Shown here: positions 7,729-17,294 of the stretch, piece by piece
How positions within the stretch are numbered: position 1 is the first letter of the stretch
How the letters are laid out: each line of letters opens with the position of its first letter
DNA from: Anaerostipes faecalis
GTDB taxonomy: Bacteria > Bacillota > Clostridia > Lachnospirales > Lachnospiraceae
Reading direction: 5' to 3'
Assembly (NCBI RefSeq): GCF_018982945.1
Contig: NZ_JABRXE010000004.1
Location: forward strand, 124,001 to 188,000
DNA: 64,000 bases
The notes under the pieces: generated by a model
Database searches by the model: none
What the model was told of the DNA's origin: nothing
The model's input: only the letters and a program-made list of their open reading frames with translations
Made by a program: the position numbers and the translations under genes

Positions 7729-8655
7729 ATGGGTAAAATCGTATTTATGTTTCCTGGACAGGGAGCGCAGTATGTGGGAATGGGAAAAGATTTTTATGAT
7801 TCTTTTTCCTGCAGCAAGGAAGTATTTGAAAAAGCCAATGAAGTTTTGGATATTGATGTAAAGAAATTATGTTTTGAAGAAAATGAAGATATCAATATTA
7901 CGGAATTTACACAGGCAGCTATGGTTACATCCAGTGTGGCTATCTTAAAGAAACTGGAAGAGATGGGGCTGAAACCGGACATGACAGCTGGTTTGAGTCT
8001 TGGAGAATATTGTGCCTTGGTTGCCAGTAAAGTTATGAGCTTTGAAGATGCTGTGAAAGTTGTACGCCAGAGAGGAATTCTTATGCAGGATACAGTTCCG
8101 GCAGGAGAGGGAGCCATGTCTGCAGTTCTTGGAATGAAAAAAGAGGAGATTGAGGCGGTTTTACCAGGTGTTGAAGGAATTGTGACAATTGCAAACTATA
8201 ATTGCCCTGGACAAATTGTTATATCAGGAGAGACATCAGCTGTTGCCAAAGCGGGAGAAGCATTAAAAGAGGCAGGTGCCAAACGTGTTTTACCGCTGAA
8301 AGTCAGCGGACCATTCCATTCACCAATGCTTCAGCCAGCAGGGGAAAAACTTCTGGAAGTACTGGCTGATGTGGAAGTGTGTGATTCGGAAGTTCCATAT
8401 GTATCCAATACAACAGCGGAATTTGTAACATCAAAAGATGATGTGAAAGAGCTGTTAGGAAAACAGGTTTATTCTTCTGTTCGATGGGAACAATCTATAG
8501 AAAAGATGATCCAGGATGGAGCAGATACATTTATTGAAATAGGACCAGGAAAAACTTTATGCGGATTCATGCGAAAAATAAATCGTAATGTAAAATCAAT
8601 CAATATTGCAAAAGTTGAAGATTTGGAAAAGGTAAAGGAGATCTTGGAATGTTAA
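7729..8655 (+). CDS. fabD: Malonyl-CoA:ACP transacylase
   Basis: A 308-residue alpha/beta hydrolase-like acyltransferase. [12 protein letters not shown], the nucleophile elbow GLSLGEY (catalytic serine; most enterobacterial enzymes have GHSLGE) and [10 protein letters not shown] with the catalytic histidine are present. It transfers malonyl from CoA to ACP. Its last codons overlap the fabG start by 7 bases, implying coupled translation. Confidence 0.95.
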   Translation: MGKIVFMFPGQGAQYVGMGKDFYDSFSCSKEVFEKANEVLDIDVKKLCFEENEDINITEFTQAAMVTSSVAILKKLEEMGLKPDMTAGLSLGEYCALVASKVMSFEDAVKVVRQRGILMQDTVPAGEGAMSAVLGMKKEEIEAVLPGVEGIVTIANYNCPGQIVISGETSAVAKAGEALKEAGAKRVLPLKVSGPFHSPMLQPAGEKLLEVLADVEVCDSEVPYVSNTTAEFVTSKDDVKELLGKQVYSSVRWEQSIEKMIQDGADTFIEIGPGKTLCGFMRKINRNVKSINIAKVEDLEKVKEILEC

Positions 8656-9389
8656 AAGGAAAAATTGCAGTTGTAACTGGAGCAAGTCGCGGAATTGGAA
8701 AAGAAGTTGCATTAACTCTGGCAGGATATGGAGCAACCGTAATCGTGAATTATTGCGGATCTAAGGATAAGGCTGAGGCTGTGGTAGAGGAAATAACATC
8801 CGCAGGCGGAACAGCAAAGGCATATCAGGGAGATGTGTCTGATTTTAATGTAGCAAAAGAAATGATGACTTCTGTAAAGAAAGAATTCGGATCTGTTGAT
8901 ATTCTTGTGAATAATGCCGGTATTACAAAAGATAATCTGATTCTTAAAATGAGCGAAGAAGAATTTGATAAAGTAATTGAGGTCAATTTGAAAGGTGCTT
9001 TTAACTGTATGAAACACGTTTCAAGAATTATGCTGAAACAAAAATATGGACACATTATTAACATGTCTTCTGTCTCAGGAGTTATGGGAAATGCAGGTCA
9101 GGTTAATTACTGTGCATCTAAAGCGGGAATTATCGGTATGACAAAATCTCTTGCAAGAGAACTTGGCTCTCGTGGAATTACAGTAAATGCAATAGCTCCA
9201 GGATATATTCAGACAGAAATGACAGAAGTTTTACCGGATGAAGTGAAAGATAGTATTTTAAGTACAATTCCATTGAAGAGAATGGGACAGACAAAAGACA
9301 TTGCAGAGACAGTTGCATTTCTGGCATCTGACAAAGCTGCATATATTACTGGACAGACCATCAGCGTAGATGGCGGAATGGGAATGTAA
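8649..9389 (+). CDS. fabG: 3-oxoacyl-ACP reductase
   Basis: A 246-residue short-chain dehydrogenase. TGASRGIG (NADP-binding), NNAG, the catalytic serine in NMSSVSG and the YCASKAG Tyr-Lys pair are in place. It reduces 3-ketoacyl-ACP. Located between fabD and fabF in the operon. Confidence 0.95.
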   Translation: MLKGKIAVVTGASRGIGKEVALTLAGYGATVIVNYCGSKDKAEAVVEEITSAGGTAKAYQGDVSDFNVAKEMMTSVKKEFGSVDILVNNAGITKDNLILKMSEEEFDKVIEVNLKGAFNCMKHVSRIMLKQKYGHIINMSSVSGVMGNAGQVNYCASKAGIIGMTKSLARELGSRGITVNAIAPGYIQTEMTEVLPDEVKDSILSTIPLKRMGQTKDIAETVAFLASDKAAYITGQTISVDGGMGM

Positions 9390-9400
9390 AGGAGAAAGAC

Positions 9401-10645
9401 ATGAAAGAAATGAAAAGAGTTGTCGTTACCGGTATGGGAGCTATTACTCCGTTGGGAAATAGTGTAAAAGATTTCTGGAGCGGTATCAAGGAACAGAAAA
9501 TCGGGTTTGCTCCAATTACACATTTTGATGCTAGCGAATATAAGTCTCATCTGGCGGCAGAAGTAAAAGATTTTGATCCAAAAGAATATATGGATCGAAA
9601 AGCAGCAAGACGTATGGAATTATTTTCACAGTATGCTGTTGCGGCTACAAAAGAAGCAATCGAAGATGCAGGACTTGATCTGGAAAAAGAAGATGCAACA
9701 AGAATCGGTGTATCTGTCGGATCAGGAACAGGAAGTATCCAGACAGTGGAACAGACAACAAAAACTCTGGAGACAAAAGGACCAAATAGAGTAAAACCAC
9801 TGGTAGTACCAATGATGATTTCAAATATGGCAGCAGGAAATGTTTCTCTGACATTTGGACTTAAAGGCAAAAGTATCAATGTTGTGACAGCATGTGCAAC
9901 AGGAACTCAGTCTATTGGAGAAGCATATCGTTCTATTCAGGTGGGAGAAGCCGATGTAATGGTTGCCGGAGGAACAGAAGCAGCGATTACACCTGTAGCA
10001 GTTGGAGGATTTGCTGCACTGACAGCATTAAGTGGTTCTGACGATCCTGAAAGAGCATCTATTCCTTTTGATAAAGAACGTGATGGATTTGTTATTGGAG
10101 AAGGTGCAGGAATCGTTGTACTGGAAAGTTTAGAGCATGCACAGGCAAGAGGTGCTGAAATCCTTGCGGAAGTTGTAGGATACGGTGCTACAAGTGACGC
10201 TTATCATATTACTTCGCCAGCAGAAGATGGTGAAGGAGCTGCAAGAGCAATGGAATTTGCCATGAAAGAAGCCGGTGTAAAACCAGAAGAGATCGATTAT
10301 ATCAATGCACACGGAACAAGTACTCATGCAAATGACCTTTTTGAGACAATGGCAATTAAAAAGGCTTTAGGAGATCATGCTTATGAAGTGAAGATCAGCT
10401 CTACAAAATCTATGATCGGACATGGACTTGGAGCAGCAGGAGCCATTGAATTTATTACATGTGTAAAATCTATTGAAGAGGATTATATTCATCCAACAGT
10501 TGGATTAAAAGTTCCAGATGAAGAGTGTGATCTGGATTATACATTAGAACCGGTTACAGATCGTAAGGTGAATTATGTTTTAAGTAATTCTCTTGGATTT
10601 GGTGGTCATAATGCAACACTTCTTGTAAAGAAGTATGAGGGTTAG
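9401..10645 (+). CDS. fabF: 3-oxoacyl-ACP synthase II
   Basis: A 414-residue condensing enzyme. The catalytic cysteine lies in VVTACATGTQS, with histidines in NAHGTSTHAND and KSMIGHGLGAAGA, giving the Cys-His-His triad of FabF. It elongates acyl-ACP with malonyl-ACP. No fabH is present in the window, so chain initiation must be encoded elsewhere. Confidence 0.95.
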   Translation: MKEMKRVVVTGMGAITPLGNSVKDFWSGIKEQKIGFAPITHFDASEYKSHLAAEVKDFDPKEYMDRKAARRMELFSQYAVAATKEAIEDAGLDLEKEDATRIGVSVGSGTGSIQTVEQTTKTLETKGPNRVKPLVVPMMISNMAAGNVSLTFGLKGKSINVVTACATGTQSIGEAYRSIQVGEADVMVAGGTEAAITPVAVGGFAALTALSGSDDPERASIPFDKERDGFVIGEGAGIVVLESLEHAQARGAEILAEVVGYGATSDAYHITSPAEDGEGAARAMEFAMKEAGVKPEEIDYINAHGTSTHANDLFETMAIKKALGDHAYEVKISSTKSMIGHGLGAAGAIEFITCVKSIEEDYIHPTVGLKVPDEECDLDYTLEPVTDRKVNYVLSNSLGFGGHNATLLVKKYEG

Positions 10646-10655
10646 GAGGATTTGT

Positions 10656-11096
10656 ATGAAAATCGAAGAAATGAAAGAACTGATCCAGGCAGTATCAGAA
10701 GCTAATGTTGATGAATTTGAATATGAAAATGACGATTTTTCTATTAGAATTGCTAAAAATGAAGCGAAAGTTGTTACTGCAGAAGCAATTCCTGCACCAG
10801 CTGCTGCACCAGCTGCAGTTCCAGCAGCACCAGAATCAGATCAGAACGATACAAAGATTGAAGGAAATGAAGTGAAGGCTCCATTGGTGGGGACTTTCTA
10901 CGCTGCACCTTCTGAAGGAGCAGAACCTTTCGTATCTGTTGGAGATACTGTAAAGAAAGGTCAGGTTATCGGAATCGTAGAAGCAATGAAACTGATGAAT
11001 GAAGTGGAAAGTGAATTTGATGGAACTGTTGCAGCAATTCTTGTTGAAAACGGTGAAATGGTTGAATATGGACAGCCGCTGGTTGTGATTCAATAG
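10656..11096 (+). CDS. accB: Biotin carboxyl carrier protein of acetyl-CoA carboxylase
   Basis: A 146-residue protein. A short N-terminal domain is followed by an Ala/Pro-rich flexible linker and a biotinyl domain with EAMKLMNEV, whose lysine is biotinylated. The ATG at 10656 is chosen because TTAGGAGGA lies just upstream; the longer frame would overlap fabF without a binding site. Confidence 0.95.
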   Translation: MKIEEMKELIQAVSEANVDEFEYENDDFSIRIAKNEAKVVTAEAIPAPAAAPAAVPAAPESDQNDTKIEGNEVKAPLVGTFYAAPSEGAEPFVSVGDTVKKGQVIGIVEAMKLMNEVESEFDGTVAAILVENGEMVEYGQPLVVIQ

Positions 11097-11111
11097 AAAG
11101 GGTGGCTTTAT

Positions 11112-11534
11112 ATGTTGGATATTAAAGAAATAATGAGCATTATTCCTCACAGAAGTCCGTTTTTGCTTGTGGATCGTGTGGAAGAAATGGAAGTAGGGAA
11201 ACGTATTGTTGCTAAAAAATGTGTCAGCTATAATGAACCATTTTTTACTGGTCATTTTCCTCAGGAACCCGTAATGCCGGGAGTTCTGATTATTGAAGCA
11301 CTGGCACAGGCAGGAGCAGTATGTGCACTTTCAGCAGAAGAAAATAAAGGGAAAATAGCTTTCCTTGGGGGAGTCAACAAAGCAAAATTCCGTGGAAAAG
11401 TAGTACCGGGAGATGTGCTGACACTGGAAGTTGAAATGGTTAAGATAAAAGGACCTGTTGGTGTTGGAAAAGGGACAGCAAAGGTTGACGGAAAAGTTGT
11501 TGCATCTGGTGAAATCACATTTATGATTGGATAA
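11112..11534 (+). CDS. fabZ: 3-hydroxyacyl-ACP dehydratase
   Basis: A 140-residue hot-dog fold enzyme. IIPHRSPFLLVD with the catalytic histidine and GHFPQEPVMPGVLIIEALAQ with the catalytic glutamate are present. It removes water from 3-hydroxyacyl-ACP. Placed between accB and accC, the usual clostridial order. Confidence 0.95.
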   Translation: MLDIKEIMSIIPHRSPFLLVDRVEEMEVGKRIVAKKCVSYNEPFFTGHFPQEPVMPGVLIIEALAQAGAVCALSAEENKGKIAFLGGVNKAKFRGKVVPGDVLTLEVEMVKIKGPVGVGKGTAKVDGKVVASGEITFMIG

Positions 11535-11550
11535 GAGAGGGTGTATCTTA

Positions 11551-12915
11551 ATGTTTAAGAAGATATTAATTGCAAACAGAGGAGAAATTGCTGTTCGTAT
11601 TATCCGTGCGTGCCGTGAAATGGATATTATGTCTGTAGCGATTTGTTCAGAAGCAGATAAAGATGCATTACATGCACAGCTTGCTGATGAAACTGTATGT
11701 ATCGGGCCAGCACCGGCAAAAGAAAGCTATCTTGATATGGAAAGAGTTGTTGGTGCAGCGATGGCAGTTGGTGCTGATGCAATTCATCCTGGATTCGGAT
11801 TTTTATCTGAAAACAGTAAATTTGTCAGAATGTGTGAGAAATGTAATATAACATTTATAGGACCATCAGCTGAAATTATCGATAAAATGGGAAATAAGTC
11901 AGCTGCAAGAAAGACTATGATGGATGCAGGAGTTCCAGTCGTTCCGGGAACAAAAGATGCGGTATATGAAGCAGAAGAAGGACAGAAAATTGCTGATGAT
12001 ATGGGATATCCTGTTATGATAAAAGCTTCTGCCGGAGGTGGCGGAAAAGGAATGCGTGTGTGCTATTCTTCAGAAGAATTTGTACATACATTTGAAACAG
12101 CCAAACTTGAAGCGGAAAATGCTTTTGCTGATGGAACCATGTATATTGAAAAATATATTGAGGATCCAAGACATATTGAATTTCAGATTCTTGCAGACAA
12201 ATTCGGTAATGTTGTCCATTTAGGTGAACGTGACTGTTCCATTCAGAGAAGACATCAGAAACTGATTGAAGAATCACCATCACCTGCAATTGATGCTCAG
12301 CTGAGAGAAAAAATGGGAGAAGTAGCAGTGCGTGCTGCAAAGGCAGCAGGATATTACAGTGCTGGTACTATTGAATTTCTCAAGGATAAGCATGGAGAAT
12401 TCTACTTTATTGAAATGAATACAAGAATACAGGTTGAGCATCCTGTTACAGAGTGGGTAACAGGAATTGATCTTATCCGTGAGCAGATCCGTATTGCAGC
12501 AGGTCAGCATCTGACCTACAGTCAGGATGAAATCCAGGTTCGCGGACATGCCATTGAGGTTCGAATCAATGCGGAAGATACAGAGCATAATTTCCGTCCA
12601 AGTCCTGGAACTGTAACAAATGTTCATTTTCCAGGTGGAAAAGGTGTACGAATTGATTCAGCACTGTTTTCAGGGTATGAAATTCCGCCATATTATGATT
12701 CTATGGTGGCTAAATTGATCGTATATGATAAGAACAGGGAACTGGCATTAAGAAAACTTCGAAATGCATTGGGTGAGCTAGTTCTTGAAGGAATCAAGAC
12801 AAATATTGATTACCAGTATGAGATCATTAATAATAAAGATTTTCTAGAAGGTAATGTTGATACAGGATTTATTGAGAGATTCCAGAAATCACTGGAAGAA
12901 AATGCTGAGAACTAG
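11551..12915 (+). CDS. accC: Biotin carboxylase subunit of acetyl-CoA carboxylase
   Basis: A 454-residue ATP-grasp enzyme. NRGEIAVRIIRAC at the N terminus, the glycine-rich KASAGGGGKGMR ATP loop and the EMNTRIQVEHPVTE active site are clear. It carboxylates biotin on AccB using ATP and bicarbonate. The ATG at 11551 follows GAGAGGGTG; an in-frame start 24 bases upstream lies inside the fabZ end. Confidence 0.95.
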   Translation: MFKKILIANRGEIAVRIIRACREMDIMSVAICSEADKDALHAQLADETVCIGPAPAKESYLDMERVVGAAMAVGADAIHPGFGFLSENSKFVRMCEKCNITFIGPSAEIIDKMGNKSAARKTMMDAGVPVVPGTKDAVYEAEEGQKIADDMGYPVMIKASAGGGGKGMRVCYSSEEFVHTFETAKLEAENAFADGTMYIEKYIEDPRHIEFQILADKFGNVVHLGERDCSIQRRHQKLIEESPSPAIDAQLREKMGEVAVRAAKAAGYYSAGTIEFLKDKHGEFYFIEMNTRIQVEHPVTEWVTGIDLIREQIRIAAGQHLTYSQDEIQVRGHAIEVRINAEDTEHNFRPSPGTVTNVHFPGGKGVRIDSALFSGYEIPPYYDSMVAKLIVYDKNRELALRKLRNALGELVLEGIKTNIDYQYEIINNKDFLEGNVDTGFIERFQKSLEENAEN

Positions 12916-12940
12916 AGCAAGGAAAGCCAGGTGAGATACT

Positions 12941-13825
12941 ATGTCATTAAAAGAGATGTTTAAAAAAAGGACGTTAACGCCTCAGGAGAAAAAACAGGCG
13001 GAAAAAATCCGAAAGGCAAAAGATACGTTATTGGAATTTCAGACTCCGGATGGATTGTTCCAGAAATGTAATGAATGTGGAAAACCGGTTTATAACGAAG
13101 ATGTTATTGAAAATTACTATGTATGTCCATTTTGCGGAAGCTATTTCAGGATTCGGCCAAAGACAAGAATTGCAATGGTTTTGGATAAAGATACATTCCA
13201 GGAGTGGGATGAAAAAATGGAAACCAGTGATCCTCTTAAATTCCCAGGTTATAAGAAAAAATTAGAACGTCAGCAGTCAACTACAAATCTTAATGAGGCA
13301 GTGGTTACCGGAAGAGGTCAGATCTGCGGAAAAGATGTTGTAATTGCTGTTATGGGAGCAGATTTTATGATGGGAAGTATGGGAGAGGTCGTTGGTGAAA
13401 AAATTGCTCGAGCAGTAGAAAGAGCCACTGAACTTAGACTTCCGGTAATTATATTTACATGTTCGGGAGGAGCCAGAATGCAGGAAGGTATTATATCTTT
13501 AATGCAGATGGCAAAGACTTCTGCAGCTCTTAAGAAACATGATGAGGCAGGATTGTTATATATTACTGTTCTGACAGATCCGACTACCGGAGGTGTTACA
13601 GCAAGTTTTGCAATGCTTGGAGATGTAATTCTGGCGGAACCGGGCGCTTTGATCGGATTTGCAGGTCCAAGGGTTATTGAGCAAACCATAGGGCAGAAGC
13701 TCCCAGAGGGATTCCAGAGTGCAGAATTTCTGCTGGATCATGGATTTGTTGATAAGATTGTAGAACGTAAAAATCTGCGAAAAGTGTTAGCTACTGTGAT
13801 AAGGAGTTGTGAGTATGAGCAATAA
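12941..13825 (+). CDS. accD: Acetyl-CoA carboxylase carboxyltransferase beta subunit
   Basis: A 294-residue protein. The N-terminal zinc ribbon has CNECGKP and CPFCGSY; the crotonase-fold part has the GGARMQEG and [14 protein letters not shown] loops. It forms the carboxyltransferase with AccA. Its 3' end overlaps the accA start by 11 bases. Confidence 0.95.
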   Translation: MSLKEMFKKRTLTPQEKKQAEKIRKAKDTLLEFQTPDGLFQKCNECGKPVYNEDVIENYYVCPFCGSYFRIRPKTRIAMVLDKDTFQEWDEKMETSDPLKFPGYKKKLERQQSTTNLNEAVVTGRGQICGKDVVIAVMGADFMMGSMGEVVGEKIARAVERATELRLPVIIFTCSGGARMQEGIISLMQMAKTSAALKKHDEAGLLYITVLTDPTTGGVTASFAMLGDVILAEPGALIGFAGPRVIEQTIGQKLPEGFQSAEFLLDHGFVDKIVERKNLRKVLATVIRSCEYEQ

Positions 13826-14606
13826 TTTTACACCTTGGGAACGAGTTCAGATATCCAGATCTGCAGAACGTCCAACAAGCCTTGATTATATTTCTACGAT
13901 TTTTGATCGTTTCATGTCATTACATGGAGACAGATTGTTTGGTGATGATAAAGCAATCGTAGGAGGTTTAGCTTCTATCGGTGGAAGACCTGTAACTGTT
14001 ATAGGACAGCAGAAAGGTCGTTCAACAAAAGAGAATATTAAAAGAAATTTTGGTATGCCTTCTCCAGAAGGATATAGGAAATCTCTGCGATTGATGAAGC
14101 AAGCAGAAAAATTCCATCGTCCGATTATTTTGTTTGTTGATACACCAGGTGCATTCTGCGGAATTGAGGCAGAAGAAGGTGGTGTTGGAGAGGCAATTGC
14201 CAGAAATTTATTTGAAATGTCAAATATTAAAGTGCCGATTTTGTCTATAATGATTGGTGAAGGAGGAAGTGGTGGAGCCCTTGCCATGGCAGTAGGAAAT
14301 GAAGTGTGGAGTTTAGAAAATTCTACATATTCTATTCTTTCTCCGGAGGGATTTGCAGCTATCTTGTGGAAGGATGGAAACCGTGCATCAGAAGCAGCAA
14401 AGGTTATGAAAATCACTGCCCAGGATTTAAAAGAACTGGGAATTATTGAGCAAATCATTGCGGAACCTGAACCTGCATCTGTTGAAAATATCATGGATAT
14501 TTCTGAACAACTAAAACAGATGATTGGTGAGTTCATTTCAAAATATGATGAAAAGACACCAGAAGAAATTGTGACAGAGCGTTATGAGCGCTTCCGTAAA
14601 TTTTAA
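13815..14606 (+). CDS. accA: Acetyl-CoA carboxylase carboxyltransferase alpha subunit
   Basis: A 263-residue protein with the family motifs [31 protein letters not shown] and [20 protein letters not shown] at 13801 lies 8 bases from ATG 13815, making it the better start than GTG 13809. It is shorter than the E. coli protein, as in most Firmicutes. Confidence 0.95.
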   Translation: MSNNFTPWERVQISRSAERPTSLDYISTIFDRFMSLHGDRLFGDDKAIVGGLASIGGRPVTVIGQQKGRSTKENIKRNFGMPSPEGYRKSLRLMKQAEKFHRPIILFVDTPGAFCGIEAEEGGVGEAIARNLFEMSNIKVPILSIMIGEGGSGGALAMAVGNEVWSLENSTYSILSPEGFAAILWKDGNRASEAAKVMKITAQDLKELGIIEQIIAEPEPASVENIMDISEQLKQMIGEFISKYDEKTPEEIVTERYERFRKF

Positions 14607-14618
14607 TGGAGGTTGTTT

Positions 14619-15671
14619 GTGAAAGAATTAAAAATAGGAAATCTTACAGCAAAAGTTCCGATTATTCAGGGGGGAATGGGGATTGGTATCAGTCTTAGTT
14701 CTCTGGCTGGAGCGGTAGCCAAGGAAGGCGGAATTGGTGTTTTATCAGCTGCACAGATAGGATATAAAGAGCCTGATTTTATGGAAAATCCTCAAAAAGC
14801 AAACTTAAGAGCTATTGGGAAACATATTGAGCGTGCAAGAGAAATTGCTGGTGGAGGAATCCTGGGAATTAACATTATGGCAGTAACAAAAAATTATGCT
14901 GCCTATGTGAAAGAATCCATTGCAAATGGAATTGATTTGATCATTACAGGGGCAGGGCTTCCGACTGAACTTCCCGCTATAGCAAAAGGAAGTGAAACCA
15001 AGCTGGTACCAATTGTATCTCCTGCAAAATCTGCCAGAGTTATTTTGAAAATGTGGGATAAAAAACATCATATAGCACCAGATGCAATGATTATCGAAGG
15101 TCCTAAAGCAGGAGGACATCTGGGATTTAAATATGAAGAACTGATGGATCCGCAGATTAATGAAAAACACGATGAGAATATTCGACAGATTTTAGAGATG
15201 GTAAAACCATATGAAGAGAAATATGGAAAGAATATTCCGGTTATTGTTGCTGGTGGAATTTCCGGCAAGGAAGAAATGCAGCATTATATGGATATGGGAG
15301 CTTCAGGTATTCAGATTGCGACTCCTTTTGTTGTGACAGAAGAATGTGATGCAAGTCAGGCATATAAGGATACATATATTAATTGTAAAAAAGATGATAT
15401 TATAATCGTAAAAAGTCCTGTAGGCATGCCTGGAAGAGCTATTCGTAATAAATTTATGACAATGATACAAGAAAAAGGTCGGATCGCTCCAAAGCACTGC
15501 TATCAGTGTATGGAAAAATGTAATGTGAAAGAGACAGTTTATTGTATTTCACAAGGATTAATTAATGCTGTAGAAGGCAAAATCGATGATGCTTTGCTGT
15601 TTTGTGGCGCAGATGCATGGAAATACAATAAAATGACAACTGTAAAAGAAGTTATTGCAAGATATATTTAA
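14619..15671 (+). CDS. FabK-like enoyl-ACP reductase / nitronate monooxygenase family flavoprotein
   Basis: A 350-residue TIM-barrel FMN protein with PIIQGGMGIG near the N terminus, EGPKAGGHLGF and VIVAGGISGKEEM. It carries a C-terminal cysteine-rich extension (CYQCMEKCNVKETVYC) not found in the short streptococcal FabK. As the last gene of an operon with no FabI, FabL or other FabK, it is a candidate enoyl reductase; a non-lipid nitronate monooxygenase is the alternative. GTG start 6 bases after TGGAGG. Confidence 0.75.
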   Translation: MKELKIGNLTAKVPIIQGGMGIGISLSSLAGAVAKEGGIGVLSAAQIGYKEPDFMENPQKANLRAIGKHIERAREIAGGGILGINIMAVTKNYAAYVKESIANGIDLIITGAGLPTELPAIAKGSETKLVPIVSPAKSARVILKMWDKKHHIAPDAMIIEGPKAGGHLGFKYEELMDPQINEKHDENIRQILEMVKPYEEKYGKNIPVIVAGGISGKEEMQHYMDMGASGIQIATPFVVTEECDASQAYKDTYINCKKDDIIIVKSPVGMPGRAIRNKFMTMIQEKGRIAPKHCYQCMEKCNVKETVYCISQGLINAVEGKIDDALLFCGADAWKYNKMTTVKEVIARYI

Positions 15672-15674
15672 TTC

Positions 15675-15738
15675 AAAAAATGAGAATAGAAAAAGGATTC
15701 AGCAAAATTGCTGAATCCTTTTTCTATTCTCATTTTTT
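15675..15738. terminator. Bidirectional terminator between the fab operon and deoR
   Basis: A perfect 30-bp stem (15675-15704 with 15709-15738) and a 4-base loop. The stem begins with six As and ends with six Ts, so it works in both directions between two convergent units. Confidence 0.9.
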
Positions 15739-15746
15739 CTTATACT

Positions 15747-16514
15747 CTACAGATCTACAAGAATAACTTTAGTCATTTCTCTAATAGAATCGTATAGAGG
15801 TTTTGGCAGGTTACTATCGGTAATAAAATAGTCAATATCTCTCCAGCTGGCATATTGAATAAGGGCAGATGCACAAGCTTTGGAACTGTCTGCGATTACA
15901 ACATTCAGTTTTGAATTGGGAATAATGGCCTGTTTAGTCTGTGCGTCGGAAAAATCAGATACAGCAGGTCCTTTATGCTGTTCAAATCCATTAGTTCCAA
16001 GGAAGGAAACAGCAACTTTCAGATTGTTGATAAAGTTTGTTGCCTGAAAACCTTCTGCAGACATATTCCCAGGATTAAGCTGTCCGCCTGTAATGATAGT
16101 TGTATTGTCACTGCCAATTAGTACATTTGCTGCACTTAAGGAGCAGGTTACGATGGTACATCCGGAACGCTGACTTAAAAGTTTTGCCATATGTACAATA
16201 GTACTGCCGGCATCCAGGTAGATAACTCCGGTTTGAGGAATAAACTCCAGTGCTTTTTCACAAAGCTTTGTTTTAATGTCAGCATCTTTGTTGATACGAG
16301 TTTCGATTGGAACTGTTCCGAATTCATAAATTGATGTAGCACCGCCGTGGCTTCTCTGGGCAGCACCGATTTCTGTCAGGTAGGACAGATCTCTTCGAAT
16401 TGTTTCTCTGGAAACCTGAAATTGTTCGGCCAGCTGTCCGATTTTAACACTGCCATTATCATGCAGCAATTTCAAAATTTCTTTTTGTCGCTCAGCGGCA
16501 ATTAATTTCCCCAT
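15747..16514 (-). CDS. DeoR-family sugar-phosphate-responsive repressor
   Basis: A 255-residue protein. The N-terminal helix-turn-helix (RQKEILKLLHDNGSVKIGQLAEQFQVSRETIRRDL) is followed by a DeoR C-terminal sensor domain with YLDAGST and TCSLSAANVL. Family members sense phosphorylated sugars. It diverges from the hexulose-phosphate cassette and is its likely regulator. AAGGAG precedes ATG 16514; the longer upstream frame has no binding site. Confidence 0.9.
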   Translation of the reverse strand: MGKLIAAERQKEILKLLHDNGSVKIGQLAEQFQVSRETIRRDLSYLTEIGAAQRSHGGATSIYEFGTVPIETRINKDADIKTKLCEKALEFIPQTGVIYLDAGSTIVHMAKLLSQRSGCTIVTCSLSAANVLIGSDNTTIITGGQLNPGNMSAEGFQATNFINNLKVAVSFLGTNGFEQHKGPAVSDFSDAQTKQAIIPNSKLNVVIADSSKACASALIQYASWRDIDYFITDSNLPKPLYDSIREMTKVILVDL

Positions 16515-16581
16515 TTTGAATCTCCTTCCTACAATTTCTATTTTACAATATGAAAATATATCAGTCAACGAAATAAATTCA

Positions 16582-16690
16582 CAAAAACTCTCAAAAGTAC
16601 AAAAAATGCCAACAAAAATATTGACAAATGTGGCAAGTGAAGTTAAAATAAAACCATAAAGCAACAAAACAGCACAAAACAACACAATGA
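16582..16690. promoter_or_regulatory. Cassette promoter with phased CAAAA-rich repeats
   Basis: On the plus strand TTGACA (16621-16626), a 17-base spacer and TAAAAT (16644-16649) precede the first cassette gene. Downstream are three 10-base units in register (16661, 16671, 16681) built on CAAAAC/CACAA. Upstream, CAAAA motifs recur at about 10-base spacing (16582-16617). Both sets are candidate DeoR operators and could bend DNA. Confidence 0.6.
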
Positions 16691-16717
16691 AATTGTCCAT
16701 AAGAAGGAGTTGGAAGT

Positions 16718-17281
16718 ATGGAAGCCAAAAAATTAAAAATGATAACGGATGAATTATCAAAATATTCTGGAATGGTAAAAGAAGAGGAAATTCAGGCTTT
16801 AGCTGACGCTGTGGTAAATGCAGAAAAGATTTTTCTGGCAGGAGCAGGACGTTCAGGACTTGCAGCAAGAGGTTTTACAAATAGACTTCTGCACATGGGA
16901 TTTGATGTACATTTTGTAGGAGAAATTTCCTGCCCTCCAATTAAAGAAGGAGATCTTATTATTCTTGGATCAGGATCAGGAACAACTAAGAGCTTAATTG
17001 TCATGGGCGAAAAAGCTAAAGGGGTTGGAGCTAAAATCGCAACTGTTACAATGTTCCCTGCTCATACTATAGGACAGATGGCTGATGTTATTGTAACTGT
17101 TCCCGGATCAACACCAAAAAAAGCAGAAGGAGAAAAGAACCTGGCAGAATCTGTTCAGCCAATGGGGAATTTGTTTGAACAAATGAGCTGGCTTACGTAT
17201 GACAGTATTATTATGACTCTGATGGATAGACTGGGCCAGACCAGTGAAGAAATGATGGGACGACATACAAACTTAGAGTAA
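16718..17281 (+). CDS. 6-phospho-3-hexuloisomerase-like SIS protein, copy 1
   Basis: A 187-residue single SIS-domain protein. GAGRSGLAARGFTNRLLHMG, the GSGSGTTKSL phosphosugar loop and the C-terminal LFEQMSWLTYDSIIM and GRHTNLE match the phosphohexuloisomerase (HxlB) family, which converts 3-hexulose-6-phosphate to fructose-6-phosphate. A second paralogue lies at 20170. Having two in one cassette suggests distinct substrates. Confidence 0.8.
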   Translation: MEAKKLKMITDELSKYSGMVKEEEIQALADAVVNAEKIFLAGAGRSGLAARGFTNRLLHMGFDVHFVGEISCPPIKEGDLIILGSGSGTTKSLIVMGEKAKGVGAKIATVTMFPAHTIGQMADVIVTVPGSTPKKAEGEKNLAESVQPMGNLFEQMSWLTYDSIIMTLMDRLGQTSEEMMGRHTNLE

Positions 17282-17294
17282 AAGGAGTAAATCA

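Noticed and set aside
13886-14536. 216-codon open frame on the minus strand
   Set aside because: Antisense to accA, whose motifs are intact; no binding site and no recognisable domain.
16515-16868. N-terminal extension of the DeoR regulator
   Set aside because: The frame is open but the extension is hydrophobic low-complexity sequence covering the divergent promoter, and AAGGAG precedes the inner ATG at 16514.
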